64,000 nucleotides of DNA, from contig CM023540.1 of assembly GCA_013350335.1 (NCBI GenBank), positions 4,526,001-4,590,000 on the forward strand. The letters are read 5' to 3'. Position 1 is the stretch's first letter, and each line of letters opens with the position of its first letter. Under the pieces are notes generated by a model. It ran no database searches, was not told the DNA's origin, and saw nothing but the letters and a program-made list of their open reading frames with translations. This document shows positions 34,864-46,091 of this stretch, piece after piece. Origin of the DNA: Chimonanthus salicifolius (lineage: Eukaryota; Streptophyta; Magnoliopsida; Laurales; Calycanthaceae). The translations under genes were made by a program, and so were the position numbers.

Positions 34864-34938
34864 GGGGCTTTGAGTTTATTAATTGGTTGAAACGTACCGC
34901 TCATAACGGTGATATTGTAGGTTCGAGCCCCCTACCAC
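34864..34938 (+). pseudogene. Damaged second copy of the tRNA-Ile(CAU) sequence
   Basis: From the D-arm to the T-loop this is identical to the copy at 36458, over TTGGTTGAAACGTACCGCTC and on to GTAGGTTCGAGCCC. The 5' acceptor arm is altered (GGGGCTTTGAGTTTATTAATT) and the 3' side reads CCCCTACC, so a normal acceptor stem cannot form. Confidence 0.65.
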
Positions 34939-36457
34939 GATGTACTCAAAGTTGTTCAGTTCCGATTTGATTAAATGTTGAAAAGAAGGTGGCTGTTCAC
35001 GCGTTCAATAGAGAAGGTGGGCTTAGACAGAACTGAAAGAGCTGGTTGGTTAGAGACCAGGTTGTTGTGTTGTTGTTAATAGGGCTCCTCCGACGACATG
35101 TTGAAGGGCCAGATCCACTCGACGACGTGGAAGAAGGAAGCGGGGAAGAATCAGAGGGAGGTTTTCTTGTTCCCATGCATGCTTTGGCCTGAAGCCGCTG
35201 CTTCACTAATGTGAATTCTCTTCTTCGTTCAGCCTCGGAATGGATAATGAGTCACATAGGTCGTCCTCCGGCGGGCATCGAAAAGGAACGTCTATTTACC
35301 CGTACAATATTCCGGAATGTATCACGGCCCTATTCATCTTTGTCTTCCAAAGAGTAGTTGTTCCGCATCTCTCGACGACGGGGAACACCGAAATAGGCGT
35401 GGGGAAGAGGGGGAAAACCTTGCCACTGTTCTCGTATACTGCTCAGTATAGTGCTTGTGGTGCCAGAGCTTGGTGTTCTCTTGTTCACCTGCAGCTCTTG
35501 TTGCCACTGTTCTCGTATACGAGTTCATAGCTACCTACAGAGCAGCCCGTATACTACACCTGGTTCACCGGGTGGCATCTGAGGTCTCAAATGCACTGCT
35601 ATTCGTCGTGTAATGTCGTATGATAGAGGTGACTCAATGCTAATGATCGTACCACCTTTGTTCATCATGGGATGTGACGCTTATGTCAGCGGTGGTACTC
35701 TCATCCACGTGTGCCTCCAAGGTACATCTACAGGCCTGCCAATATGGGGGGACCAATTCACTATACTTTGTTGTTTTTTGCTTCTTCTGTTGCTGCTTAG
35801 CATTCAAGCTGGTATCCTCATCCCCTCCCCATTTTCGTATCCCAGGAGCACAGCTTCTTTGAAAGGTACCTGTAGTTAACGGAGCACAGTCGTGCTTGCT
35901 GGTTTCATGAACCAACAAGTTTGCTGCTTCTTAAGGTACCCGCACTCGGGAACACCCATGGCACGACACAGGTGCTTGCTCACAGTGAACGGAGCACCAT
36001 GTGACTTGCTTAGCACAACATGGCAGCGAAGTTGAAGGATGACTTTGCTTGAAAGCGGTTTGCCGCTTGAAGATACGCTAAACAAGCCCTAAGCGAACGT
36101 GTCAAAGCCCAACCGTCATAGGGGTGCTCGTTTTTCATGGGGAACCCTAGAACAAGAGTGGAAAAGGTGCTGAACAGATTCAGATGGAGACTTTCCATCT
36201 TTCTTGGACATTGAATGTCTATCCGCCCGTTTGAGTCGTCGCGAGCCGGAAAGCGTACCGGCAGTTTGAGTCGCGAAAGGGCCGCTTGCTTCATATTTGA
36301 TGTTGTTGATTATTATTTGAGTGAAATCAAAGAAAATAAGGATGCTTTTCTTTTTTATCCAATTGTTCATTCCTGGGAAGAGGAAGAAGCAGATAGAGCA
36401 ACTCCTCTTTCCGTCCGCTCTTCCCGAAGTGAGCGAATTGCATGTAGAGATAGGTAG

Positions 36458-36531
36458 GGGCTTATAGTTTAATTGGTTGAAACGTACCGCTCATAACGGT
36501 GATATTGTAGGTTCGAGCCCTACTAAGCCTA
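36458..36531 (+). tRNA. trnI-CAU: Mitochondrial-type tRNA-Ile(CAU) within the NUMT
   Basis: A 74-nt cloverleaf: acceptor GGGCTTA (36458-36464) pairs with TAAGCCT (36524-36530), with discriminator A and a following CCA in the DNA. The anticodon loop is CTCATAA with anticodon CAT at 36492-36494. The T-arm is GTAGG-TTCGAGC-CCTAC. The sequence is that of the plant mitochondrial tRNA whose CAU anticodon is modified to read Ile AUA codons. In the nucleus it is almost certainly not a functional gene. Confidence 0.85.
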
Positions 36532-36639
36532 CCACCCCTACAGTACAGTCGAAGTCCCCGCCACCCTGCAGATCTCAATCTAGCGACGGCACCTGGAACC
36601 ACACTGCTGCCGCTGCCCTTCGGGCAATACGGCTTTCGT

Positions 36640-36990
36640 AATACGCGAAGCAGCTGAGCGATAGCTCTTCGATCGCTATATTCTTGCGATAGCGAAGGAT
36701 CGAAGAGCGAAGTTACGGCTTTAGGCGAAGAGCGATAGCGAAAACCTTGAGTCTTATTGTTTTGTTCCCGAAGATCATTCAATTCATTACGGCCGGCCCG
36801 ACCAAACACTGAAAGTCAGGTCCGGGCAAGCAAGATTATGGAACTGATCTGACCGATCATGGATGGAATGAAAGATGGAAGGGCCGGCAAGAATCAATGC
36901 GATAGCGAGGTTGAGCGGTAGCGAGGGGCGATAGCGAAGGCGTGGTTCATCCTCTAAGAGAGAGTAGATGCGAAGCGAAGGTTCGGATCG
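36640..36990. repeat. GCGATAGCGAA / CGAAGAGCG repeat islands of the NUMT
   Basis: Overlapping copies of GCGATAGCGAA and its inverse (TTCGCTATCGC-like) occur near 36655-36745 and 36898-36995. They include an inverted pair (GATAGCTCTTCGATCGC / GCGATAGCGAAGGATCGAAG). Confidence 0.7.
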
Positions 36991-37782
36991 AAGATCTTCG
37001 CGAGACGGCCCATGAATCTCGAGAATCGAGCGTGGGGGTTTGATTTTCCCCCACCTTTCTCTCTCCTCTTTCACCAGTGAGTGGTGAGTTTCCTTTTTCT
37101 CTGGGTAGGTACCTCTTGGATTCGGAGTTTGTTCCAACAGCTGCCACACGTGAGATCCTGATCGTCTTCCTCCCAGTGTTGTTGATCATAACGAAAGAGG
37201 AATCCAAAGACATCTCGTACCAGAGAACTACACCAACCCGACCCTCCAAGGGTTTAGGTGGAACAACGTTGCGCACGAAGTCATAGCAGCGAAACAATCG
37301 TATCGAAAACGAGAGTTTACTCGATTCGATCGTCTAGCTGTCACCGGCACGATTGGAGGCTTTTTAGAGATGTCCAAGGGACAAGTCGGATCACAAAATA
37401 CGGAAGTATACCAGGCCCACCAGTTAATCCAGAGCAGTCTATATACGCTAAAACAAATGAATCAAACCATAGGCCAAATTCTCCCCACACTGATTTTATC
37501 CATTGATTTTTCATAAAAATCCTTAGGCTTAAGCTTAGAGAGGAGAAACCACCTTACAACTCCTAAAGTGTAGCAGTCGACTATCCTATCCGGGTAGCCT
37601 AACCACAACACTAGAGGAAGTGGGTATACTCCAGATGGAGAGAGCATCACAAGCAAATGGCGATACCAGTGTGCTGTGTGGGGCTGTCCCCATCGGTCGC
37701 CCTTTGCCTTTTGAGATATGGCTTGGCTATCCAGATATACCAGTCGTAGACTGTTATATGCTTGGTATATCTAAGGGCTTGT

Positions 37783-39707
37783 TTAGATGAAACAACTTTT
37801 GAATTATGGACCGGCAGGATTCCTAATGCTAAGTACCTCTAGATTTTGATAGTAAATGTCACATTCTTAGAGATCGTGAAAACTTGGGAAAATTCGATGC
37901 AAAAAATGATGAAGGAATTTTTCTGGGTTACTTTAGCTCCAGTCGTACGTATAGAGTAAAAAATCTTAGAATTGGTGCTATCTTAGAATCGATCAATGTG
38001 GTAATTGATTATCATCCTTCATCCATGCTTGAAACCATAGATGAGATGGATCTCCCTTCAAACCAAATTGATGATCCTTCTTCATCCTCATCAACATCTA
38101 ATGAGCTCAAACCCAAAAAAGAATCATCCTAATTGGGGATCCAATGACCAGAGTAAAAACAAGGAAAGAACTTGAAAACATTTCTAGCTGTTTTTGCTTC
38201 ACCTCTCAATTGGAACCCAAAAATTTTGATGAAGCGTTGCAAGAAGAAGATTGGGTAAATGCAATGCAAGAAGAGCTCATACAATTTAGCAGAAATGAAG
38301 TATGAGATTTTGTGCCAAGGCCAAAAGATACAAATGTGATAGGCACAAATGGGATAATTGTTCATAATAAGGCCCATCTTGTTGCTCAAAGGTACACACA
38401 AATTGAGGGTATTGACTTGATGAAACTTTTGTTCAGGTTGCATGTCTAGTGTCCATTCGATTTTACTATCCATTGCTTGTTATTTAAAATTCAAACTTTT
38501 TCAAATGGATGTCAAGAGTGCGTTTTTGAATGGATTGCTAAATGAAGAGGTTTATGTTGAGCAGCCAAAAGGGTTCATTGATCCAAATTTTTTTAGTCAT
38601 GTCTACAAATTAAAGAAGGCACTTTGTGGCCTTAAAGAAGCTCCCCGGGCCTGGTATGAAAGGCTTACACAATTCTTGTTGGATACTAACTTTCAAAGGG
38701 GAAGCGTAGACAAAACATTATTCGTAAAAAAGATCGATGAAACCATTTTTATAGCTCAAATTTATATGGATGATATTGTGTTTGGATCCACCGTTGAACA
38801 AGTTGTTATTAGTTTCTCCAACCTAATGAAATCTGAGTTCGAAATGAGCATGGTTGGGGAACTCAATTATTTTCTTGGGCTACAAATAAAGCAACTCGAT
38901 GATGGCCTATTCATCCCACAATCTAAATATGTAAAAGATCTCGTCAAAACATTTGGCCTCGAAGGTAGTCAATACTCAAACATAGCCATGAGCACAACTG
39001 TGAAATTATCAAAGGATGAAAATGGGAAAGAGGTCGATCCTAGCATGTACAAAAGCATGATAGGTAGCCTTTTGTATCTAATTGCCTGTAGACCCGATAT
39101 TGCATTTAGTGTGGGAGCGTGTGCTCGTTTCCAAGCAAACCCTAAGGAATCCCATCTAAAAGCGGTTAAATGGATAATTAAATATGTATCAGGAACATGT
39201 CTATATGGAATTTGGTATCCCTTTGATACATCCTATCACATTGCGGGATACATAGATGTGGACTAGGCTGGAAACTTGGATGATAGAAAATGCACAAGTG
39301 TTGGTTGTTTTTATATTGGAAACTGTTTGATTGCCTGGCACAGTTGAAAACAATCATTAGTATCTCTTCCGACTACAAACGCTGAGTATATTGCCGCAAC
39401 AAGTTGTTGTACTCAGCTTGTTTGAATGAGGCAAATGTTAGTTGATTATGGTATGAGAGGATGAACAATGACACTTCACTATGATAACACAAGTGCCATA
39501 AACATTTCCAAGAATCTAGTCCAGCACTCTCGAACCAAACATATAGATATTAGACATCATTTCATCCGAGAGTTGGTCGAAGAGAAAACAATAGAGTTTG
39601 AGTACATTTCTACTGAAAATCAATTAGCGGACATAATGACCAAACCTTTATACTCAACTCGTTTTCTTGACCTCAGAAAATCCATTGGTGTGTGCATAAT
39701 GTCTTAA
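37783..39707 (+). pseudogene. Integrase C-terminus, reverse transcriptase and RNase H of the Sirevirus-like copia element
   Basis: The integrase resumes at ELWTGRIPNAKYL and FDAKNDEGIFLGYFSSSRTY (37893-37952). The RT N-terminus (EEDWVNAMQEELIQF) has stops near 38302 and 38446. The long frame 38442-39266 then holds FQMDVKSAFLNGLLNEEVYV, GLKEAPRAWYERL and the catalytic YMDDIVFGS (38764-38790), with the Asp-Asp pair intact. RNase H follows: GYIDVD then a TAG, NAEYIAATSCCTQL, another stop, and YDNTSAINISKNLVQHSRTK to the end at 39707. Only a few lesions lie in 274 codons, so this segment is less decayed than gypsy element 1. Sirevirus assignment rests on RT/RNase H style plus the third ORF downstream. 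Confidence 0.9.
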
Positions 39708-40239
39708 TTATTCATGTTGATGTGATGTTATTTACTTGTATGTTTTCAGTAAAAAAAAAAATTTGCCTTCTCAGACTTGAGGCCTCGAGACCGAGTTAAG
39801 TCTCTATCCATGTGGCTCCTCAATTTAAATTCAAACCTGTCTTTTTCAGGTGCCCATCCCACCGTTTTGCTTTGCTAGGATTCCTAGAGTTTTCAGCACC
39901 AAAGAGGGTTCTCGGTTCTTTTCGTCTGTGTGGCTTGGTCTGTGTTTTCATCCTCCCCTCTCGCTCGTCCCTCCTCTCCACTTGCAGGTACCATACCTCC
40001 TTCTTCTTTCTTCTCTTTTCAACCTTTCTGTTTCTCATTCTTTTATCCCTTTCCTCGTCGTCCTTCTCCTCTCCGTGCGAGCAAGTTTTTCCGCCCACAA
40101 TGCCTACCTAGGAAAATTTTGGCGGCTGTCCCAAATACCTCAAGACAACACTTGAGAAGTCATGCCGCGTAGTCATCTACATCCACTATTTCTTCTCCTC
40201 CTTCGAAAAGACCATAGAAACTAAGGGCTTACAAAAACC
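39708..40239 (+). other. Spacer between pol and the third ORF
   Basis: This holds an A-run, a CTCAGACTTGAGGCCTCGAGACCG phrase also echoed near 56975-57015 in another Sirevirus LTR, and a pyrimidine-rich stretch with acceptor-like CTTGCAGGTACC near 39980-39990. Such a site could serve splicing of a subgenomic mRNA for the downstream ORF; that is inference. Confidence 0.45.
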
Positions 40240-41108
40240 CAGATCGGTCAATACCTTCTAGCCCTCTTTCGATTTCCTCCTCTAAAGAGGCAGAGGAAGA
40301 AACCCTAGGAACACCTATGACACCAAAATCACCTGTGACTCCTCAGTCTCCCAGGTCTTCCATACCATTAGTTTCCTCTGAGGAGAACGCTGATAGATCC
40401 GGTGCATCAACTCCTCCTTCGGATCCTCCCAGTGCCAGACTTTTTCGGCCTATCTAAAAGAAATCGATCTTTAAGGACTATAATGTGGAACACATTTGTT
40501 ATCTCCCTGATCTGGAAAAGTATAATACCTACAAGATTCTGAAGAAAGTGGGATGGGAAAATATACTAATTTGGGGTGGAGATGCATAACGATCAATGGT
40601 AGAGGGATTGTTATCCTCCATTCACAAACACCTTAAGGATCTTGCTCATTCCTTTAGCCTCAAATTCTCAAACTGAGAAAAGGTCACGGTCACACCAGAA
40701 TTGATCTCCAATCTGATGAAAGTACCCATGTTTAAAGGTGGAGACATATCTGCAGCAAGCAATACAATTTCTCCCGAGGACAACCAAAAAATTGTGCGAA
40801 AATTGTGTGGACACGATATGGAATGGGAAGATAGAATCTATCTACGTGCCTCGACTCTTCTTCCTAGATACAAAGTTTTACACTTAATCTTCACATCCAA
40901 TGTGTATCCTCGTCTGAAAAATAAATTCGATCTCCGTGACTATATGGTGAACATTCATTACTCCGTGGCTATGGGTCACAAAATTTGTCTTCCTACTCTG
41001 ATATGTGCTCATATCAAGCGATTTTGGAATTCTTCTAGACATAATGTTGTCCCATTTTGCTACTTGCTCACTCGACTAGGTACACACTTTGGTCCCTTAT
41101 CATGGTGA
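40240..41108 (+). pseudogene. Envelope-like third ORF of the Sirevirus-like element
   Basis: A Pro/Ser/Glu-rich N-terminal part (near 40245-40460) is followed by a globular domain: a LEKYNTYKILKKVGW block, then the long frame 40701-41108 ending with the WNSSRHNVVPFCYLLTRLG block. The domain belongs to the plant retrotransposon/transposon family seen after pol in Sireviruses and annotated as envelope-like or 'putative plant transposon protein'. Its biochemical role is not established. In-frame stops at about 40456, 40588 and 40675 break it. A diverged copy lies on the minus strand at 60922-62600 in the same order, which supports the call. Confidence 0.75.
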
Positions 41109-42800
41109 AACTCCAAAAAATGTCTATCCTCTAACAAAGACTGGCAATGATAGAACCCTTGCCCATTTTCGACTATATCCTGGATACTCACCTTTGTCCG
41201 CTGCTTCCTCTGAACCACGTGATGAACACAGGAAAACGAAAACTAAAAACTGAAAATTAAAATCCTAAACTATACCACTTTCGCTGGCACTCGATTGCAT
41301 TTAGCGTATGTAACAAGCCTTTAAACCCCTGGCTTCCCAATAGTGGACGAGTTATAGTCTCGTGAGGGCTTCTAGTGATGATACCCACAAACATCAAATT
41401 TCAACAAAAATTTACAAACAAAAATTTAAACATCACACAATTCTAAAATTATTTCATAAAACTTATACCCGGAGTGTAGTGTGTGATATCCAAATATTAA
41501 TATAACCTTCATTTTCAAAATACACATAAATTTGGCAACCACCGGCTGAAAATGCGTTTCAACTCCAAATCTCACCAGATATATCTCTCAAAAAGACTTC
41601 GTTCAGAGATTGGCTAAATTTCTCTCAAAAGTATATGTGAGCAAAATAATTTATCAACTACAAATATCTCACATACTTATAATCAAATGATGGATTATAA
41701 CAAAGAAAACATACAGATCTCATGAATGGATGCCATTTTCCTGAGAACGTTGAATCAAACACTACAATTTTTCTTCATCTATTCTCGACTTTAAATACCA
41801 TATTAACTGAGGATCAATAGGACTTCCTAATAGGATGAAAGGTGGCTTAGGACCGGGTCATATCAAAGAAGGATAAAAAAGCTCTAAAATAAATACTTTG
41901 ATCAGAAAAGTTAGAGTTCTTCAAGATTAAGATGGGATATCTCTTCCTCTATTATTTTTTTTCTTCACATCCAAAGCATTATATATTTTTTCCTTTTCTC
42001 ATTTTTTTTTCACATCCTTCTTTTGATGTCTGGATATTCCCTTTTTTCCCTTCATATTTTTTCAGCATATTCTGCTCCTTTTTTTTTCAAGAGCCATACT
42101 TTTTTCAGAGTATCATCCCAATAACAGTCATCTCTAACATTTTTTGGGCCTTAAAATAGGTCACACATATTTCAATAAAGGCTCAAACTCTACAACTGAA
42201 GTTGGGTATGGAAAATATGGCTGACAACAAAATAGGCTGAATTTTCATATGAGGCTGAAATTTGGCAACTAATAAAATAGCATATGACCAACATAGGTAG
42301 GCTTCAAAGGCTCAAACGATCCAAAAATAATAGTCTATATCACCTCCTAAGCTTCATATGGATATTTAATTGCTTTAAATAAATTCAAAAGAAATTCAGG
42401 TGTAATAATCCAATTTTAATGTCGTTCTCAGTATTTGACCAAAATCAATGCATAATGAGATCTAACAACAAAAATATTACGCAATTCAAAAAAATAAATA
42501 AATACCCTCAGAAAAATCAAATGGCTCTAAAGCTCATTGGGTATAAGTCTCCATTGGTATTCCTCTGATGATCACTCGACTTATGAATATTTTTCTTTTT
42601 CAGGTTAACATTAATATAGTTGTGTAAAAGTTTTCCAAGCATAATTTCCATAAAATTTCAATTGGAAAAGAATAATATAAAATTTTTTATCCACATATTA
42701 ATGCTAAAATCATGTTTTTTTTTTCAAGATTTTTCAATTTTTTTCAGTTTTTTTTTCAATTTTTTTTGTTACTGAAAAACAAAACAAACAAAAGTGTAGC
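41109..42800 (-). other. 3' region of gypsy element 2 (minus strand) and undefined junction
   Basis: AT-rich sequence with no domain. It lies beyond the polypurine-type tract of gypsy element 2 (42801-42820, minus strand), so most of it should be that element's 3' untranslated region and possibly LTR. The junction with the Sirevirus remnant is near 41200-41300 but not defined. T-runs dominate 41935-42120 and 42715-42780. Confidence 0.4.
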
Positions 42801-42820
42801 TCCCCAATAGCCCCAAACTT
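42801..42820 (-). other. Polypurine-type tract of gypsy element 2
   Basis: On the minus strand AAGTTTGGGGCTATTGGGGA follows CATTGAGGACAATGTTCAATTT, the same phrase as in gypsy element 1 near 24783-24818. Confidence 0.6.
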
Positions 42821-43882
42821 AAATTGAACATTGTCCTCAATGTTCCCCAATCTATAGTGATCAGTTGCAAATTACAAGAAAATATCAGAACAATCTAAGT
42901 TCAGAAATACCTGAGATGGCTCCCTTTATTCAAACGTGTAAAAACAAATAAACACAAAAACACAAACACAACAAGACTCTAGACTGACACAAAAACATAA
43001 ATTTGACTCAATAAAAATGAAAGCATAAACTAGACACTTATTAAATTGACGGACACAAGACTCTAGACAGATTCACAATCAGAATAACTATTATCTTTTT
43101 TCTTTTTTAGTTTTTGTTATGCAACCTAATCTAACAATGCAAGACTCAAAGAAAATATGCAAACAATAATCAAACAACTAGACTAATGCATGAACTAACA
43201 CCCTAATATGCATGATAAAATTAGATATGCAATTTTTTGTTTTTTTTTTATACAAAATAAATGCAAGATAACCTATTGAAATGCATCGAAATTGAAAATT
43301 TAAATAATGGAGATTGAATGCATGTACCTTGGAATTTTATTTTATTTCTTAGCAAGTGAAATTTTATTTTTAGAAATTTTTTCTGCAAGAATTTTTGAAG
43401 CACCTACACAAAACAAAACTCAAAACCATGGTGAAGCATTTGATCACATAAAATATGCACGATTCCTAAACTAAATGCAAATTTTCTAATGTTATAACTA
43501 GTGGAGGAAATTAAATCATTGGAACCTAATTATGAACTCTAAATTCAATTAATACCATAAAATTTTTCAGATTAACATCCACCAAATTAAGAAAAATTAG
43601 AATTTCAAGTCTAAGAATAATCCGTCAAAGTCCAAAGTTGTTTCATGATTTTTTTTTTGTTAATTAGACACCGTAATTGGAAACCTTCCAAATTTAGATG
43701 AGGGTCTTAAATTAGAAATTTTCTAAGTGTAGAGGTTGTCCAAACTTAGAGAACTTCTAAAAATAAAAATTCTTAAAATTAGACAATTTTGAAACTTTCT
43801 ATAGACAGAAGTTCCAATAATAATTCTCAAATTTAGATCTATTTTCTAAAAATAGAATGCGTCTAAATTAAATTATATTTCT
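42821..43882 (-). other. Internal remnant of gypsy element 2, non-coding
   Basis: A-rich internal sequence between the polypurine-type tract and solo LTR 6, with recurring ACTCTAGAC phrases. No gag or pol domain is recognised, so the coding region is deleted. The part nearest solo LTR 6 carries TTCTAAAATTAGAA-like repeats. Confidence 0.5.
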
Positions 43883-46091
43883 TGTAACACCTCGGATTTT
43901 CATTTATTATTTTATATGAAAATTATTTATTTTATTTGTGAAATTTATATGTGAATCTTAAATTGGGTAAAGTGTTGGGACAATGCCCAATTAGGACCCA
44001 ACGGTATAGGAATAGTTTTTAATAAAAATTAAATGGAGTTGAATTTAATTTGGCATTGCAATATTATATAAATAAGAAAGGAAATAATAAGATTGTGCAT
44101 GGCCGTGTGGAAGATGTTTCAATCTATATTTGATGCGTATAGATCTTTTTAAAGGGGGTAGTTCCCTTGATTAAGGTAATGGCTAAATTAAAGGGAGAAG
44201 GGTGCGTGGCACTGTCTAAGTATAGATTGGACTAATTGGAAGATAGATACAAGAGAGGCAACCGTAAGGGCTCACGGCAATTATATTCTTAGCATTGGCC
44301 GAATGAGAGGCTATTAAAAGAGAAAGGAAGGCCAGCAATGGCTATCTTAAGCACCTTCCAAAGTTGGGACCAAGGAAAACTTTTATATAGAGAGACATAG
44401 GAAGGGCACACAGTTTTACAACACCATAGCCGAATTTTATTTCCTCTCTCTCTCAATTGTCATTCTCGGCAATACAACAAGAAGGAAAGAGGGCGGCCAG
44501 CAAAGGGAAAGATCAAGAAGGAGAAGAAGATTAGAAGAGAAAGACCAAGCGAAGGATAACCGAAGGAGTCGCGGAACTGGTAAGTGATTCCGATTTTTGT
44601 TTAAGAACTATGGTTATTTTTAATGGAAAAATGGACCATAGGGTTCGGCCATGGTGCATGGCCGAACCCCATGGAAAGACATGGGCTAGGTTATGGAATT
44701 TTAAAGGATTCATTTATAGAGGAACATTGATTAAATGGATGGATTGAAAATCATGGGAATTTTTTGTTTAAATTTATAAATTTGAATGATGAAAACCCAT
44801 GGGAGAGTTGGATAATATTAAATGAAGATCATGGAAGATTGAAAGAAAAAAAAGAGGGGGGTGAGGTTCGGCCATGGTGTATGGCCGAACCCCACCAAAT
44901 AAAATTGAGGATGCATCATAAAATTAGAAACTCACCAATGTATGGATTAATTCTAAGAGTGAGGTTCGGCCATGGTGCATGGCCGAACCCCACTAGGATT
45001 TATTTATGGAGATGTATGAGTGTTATGTTCATGAAATTAAGAAGATGGAAGTGGATTTGAGAATTAATTATATAGATTGAAAATCCTAGAAAGTTATGAT
45101 AATCTTAATGGCGTTGTGATGAGGTTATTATTAAGTTTTAGTGGATCCAAATTAAATAGTCAAGATTATGAACCAGGGGTTCGGCCAAATTAAATAGCAT
45201 GTGTTGATTATGTTTCAAAAGGTGATTTTAAATGCTATGTTTATGTTATAAAATAGCATGTGTTTCATTGGCATCTCATGCATGGCATGGGGTGGAGGAT
45301 TGGTAACCAGAGGGGTCACGCTCCGTCGGGCGTCTGAAAAACCTATGTGCGGTACCTTGATGTGATTTCCATCAAGAAGATTCCGGAGGGTCCACACTCC
45401 ACCTTGGCGTTCGGAAGACCTATGTGGTGGGTACATTTATGTACATGTGATGGGTGGGACTCATTGCATTTGTCATCATCGCATGGCATGGATTTTATAT
45501 GGTTTTAACATCACTATATTATTATATATGATTTGTACCAACCATGTGTTAGCCGTAACTGGAATACCTACTGGGCTTGTTATTCTAACGCCCTACTTTT
45601 ACCCTAGTTGATGATACAGGAAATCAGGGGAATGACGAACGTAAGACGGGCCAGGCATAGGAGCTTGGAAGACTTATTTTATATGTTTTGAATAAAGTTA
45701 CTCATGAACTTGTATTTGAGCATCTAGATTTCGGGATGTAATAACTTAGATGGTTGGATGATTTATTTTGATGTTTAAATTACGGATAAGGACTTAACGT
45801 ACTTTGATATCTGAATGGAATAGAACTTGGTTCTATTATGTTTCTGCATATTGATGTTATGATTCCGCATGTTATGATTTTTATTCCGCAAGTTGATATT
45901 GCTATGTGTGAACCATTCTCGTGGACTTGGTCCATGCACACATAGGGTTGGCCAGTTAAGTGTCGGACTTTGGAAGTTCGGACTTAAAACGCGTCGTGAC
46001 ATCTTGCGCTCTATCGCTCTACTCTGTTATAAAAAAAAAAAATACTCTGAATTTACGAGAAAAAACGAGTGAAAAAGGACGGGGTGTTACA
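43883..46091 (+). mobile_element. Solo LTR 6 (hairpin-array family), inserted in gypsy element 2
   Basis: This 2209-bp LTR runs from TGTAACACCTCGG to GGACGGGGTGTTACA, with perfect TTTCT target duplications at 43878-43882 and 46092-46096. It is the shortest member of the family. A TATA-like TTTATATAGAG lies near 44383 and a donor-like CTGGTAAGTGATTCC near 44578. It has three complete hairpin motifs and a half copy. The acceptor-like block is CCTACTGGGC...TTCTAACGCCCTACTTTTACCCTAG (near 45566-45607). The tail with GTGGACTTGGTCCATGCACACAT is shared with solo LTRs 2, 3 and 5. Confidence 0.9.
44641..44991. repeat. Hairpin-motif array in solo LTR 6 (3 copies plus a half copy)
   Basis: Complete copies lie at 44641-44670, 44864-44893 and 44962-44991; all three have perfect stems. 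A left half only (GGGTTCGGCCAAAT) lies near 45178-45191. Confidence 0.92.

Larger units (their letters stand above)
34508..37782. other. Nuclear insert of mitochondrial DNA (NUMT)
   Basis: About 3.3 kb of sequence unlike its surroundings is inserted in the copia integrase. It is balanced in GC and contains a good plant mitochondrial tRNA-Ile(CAU), a second damaged copy of the same tRNA, and islands of GCGATAGCGAA/CGAAGAGCG repeats typical of plant mitochondrial spacers. Frames here (for example 35240-35530, 36215-36457, 37077-37286) match no protein I recognise. The copia frame stops at the left edge and restarts as ELWTGRIPNAKYL at the right edge (near 37790). Ends are approximate. The last ~400 bases (37390-37780) are not clearly mitochondrial. 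Confidence 0.7.

Noticed and set aside
34508..37782. Protein-coding genes in the mitochondrial insert (frames at 35240, 35613, 36215, 37077)
   Set aside because: None matches a mitochondrial protein I recognise; they overlap frames on the other strand and lack conserved blocks.
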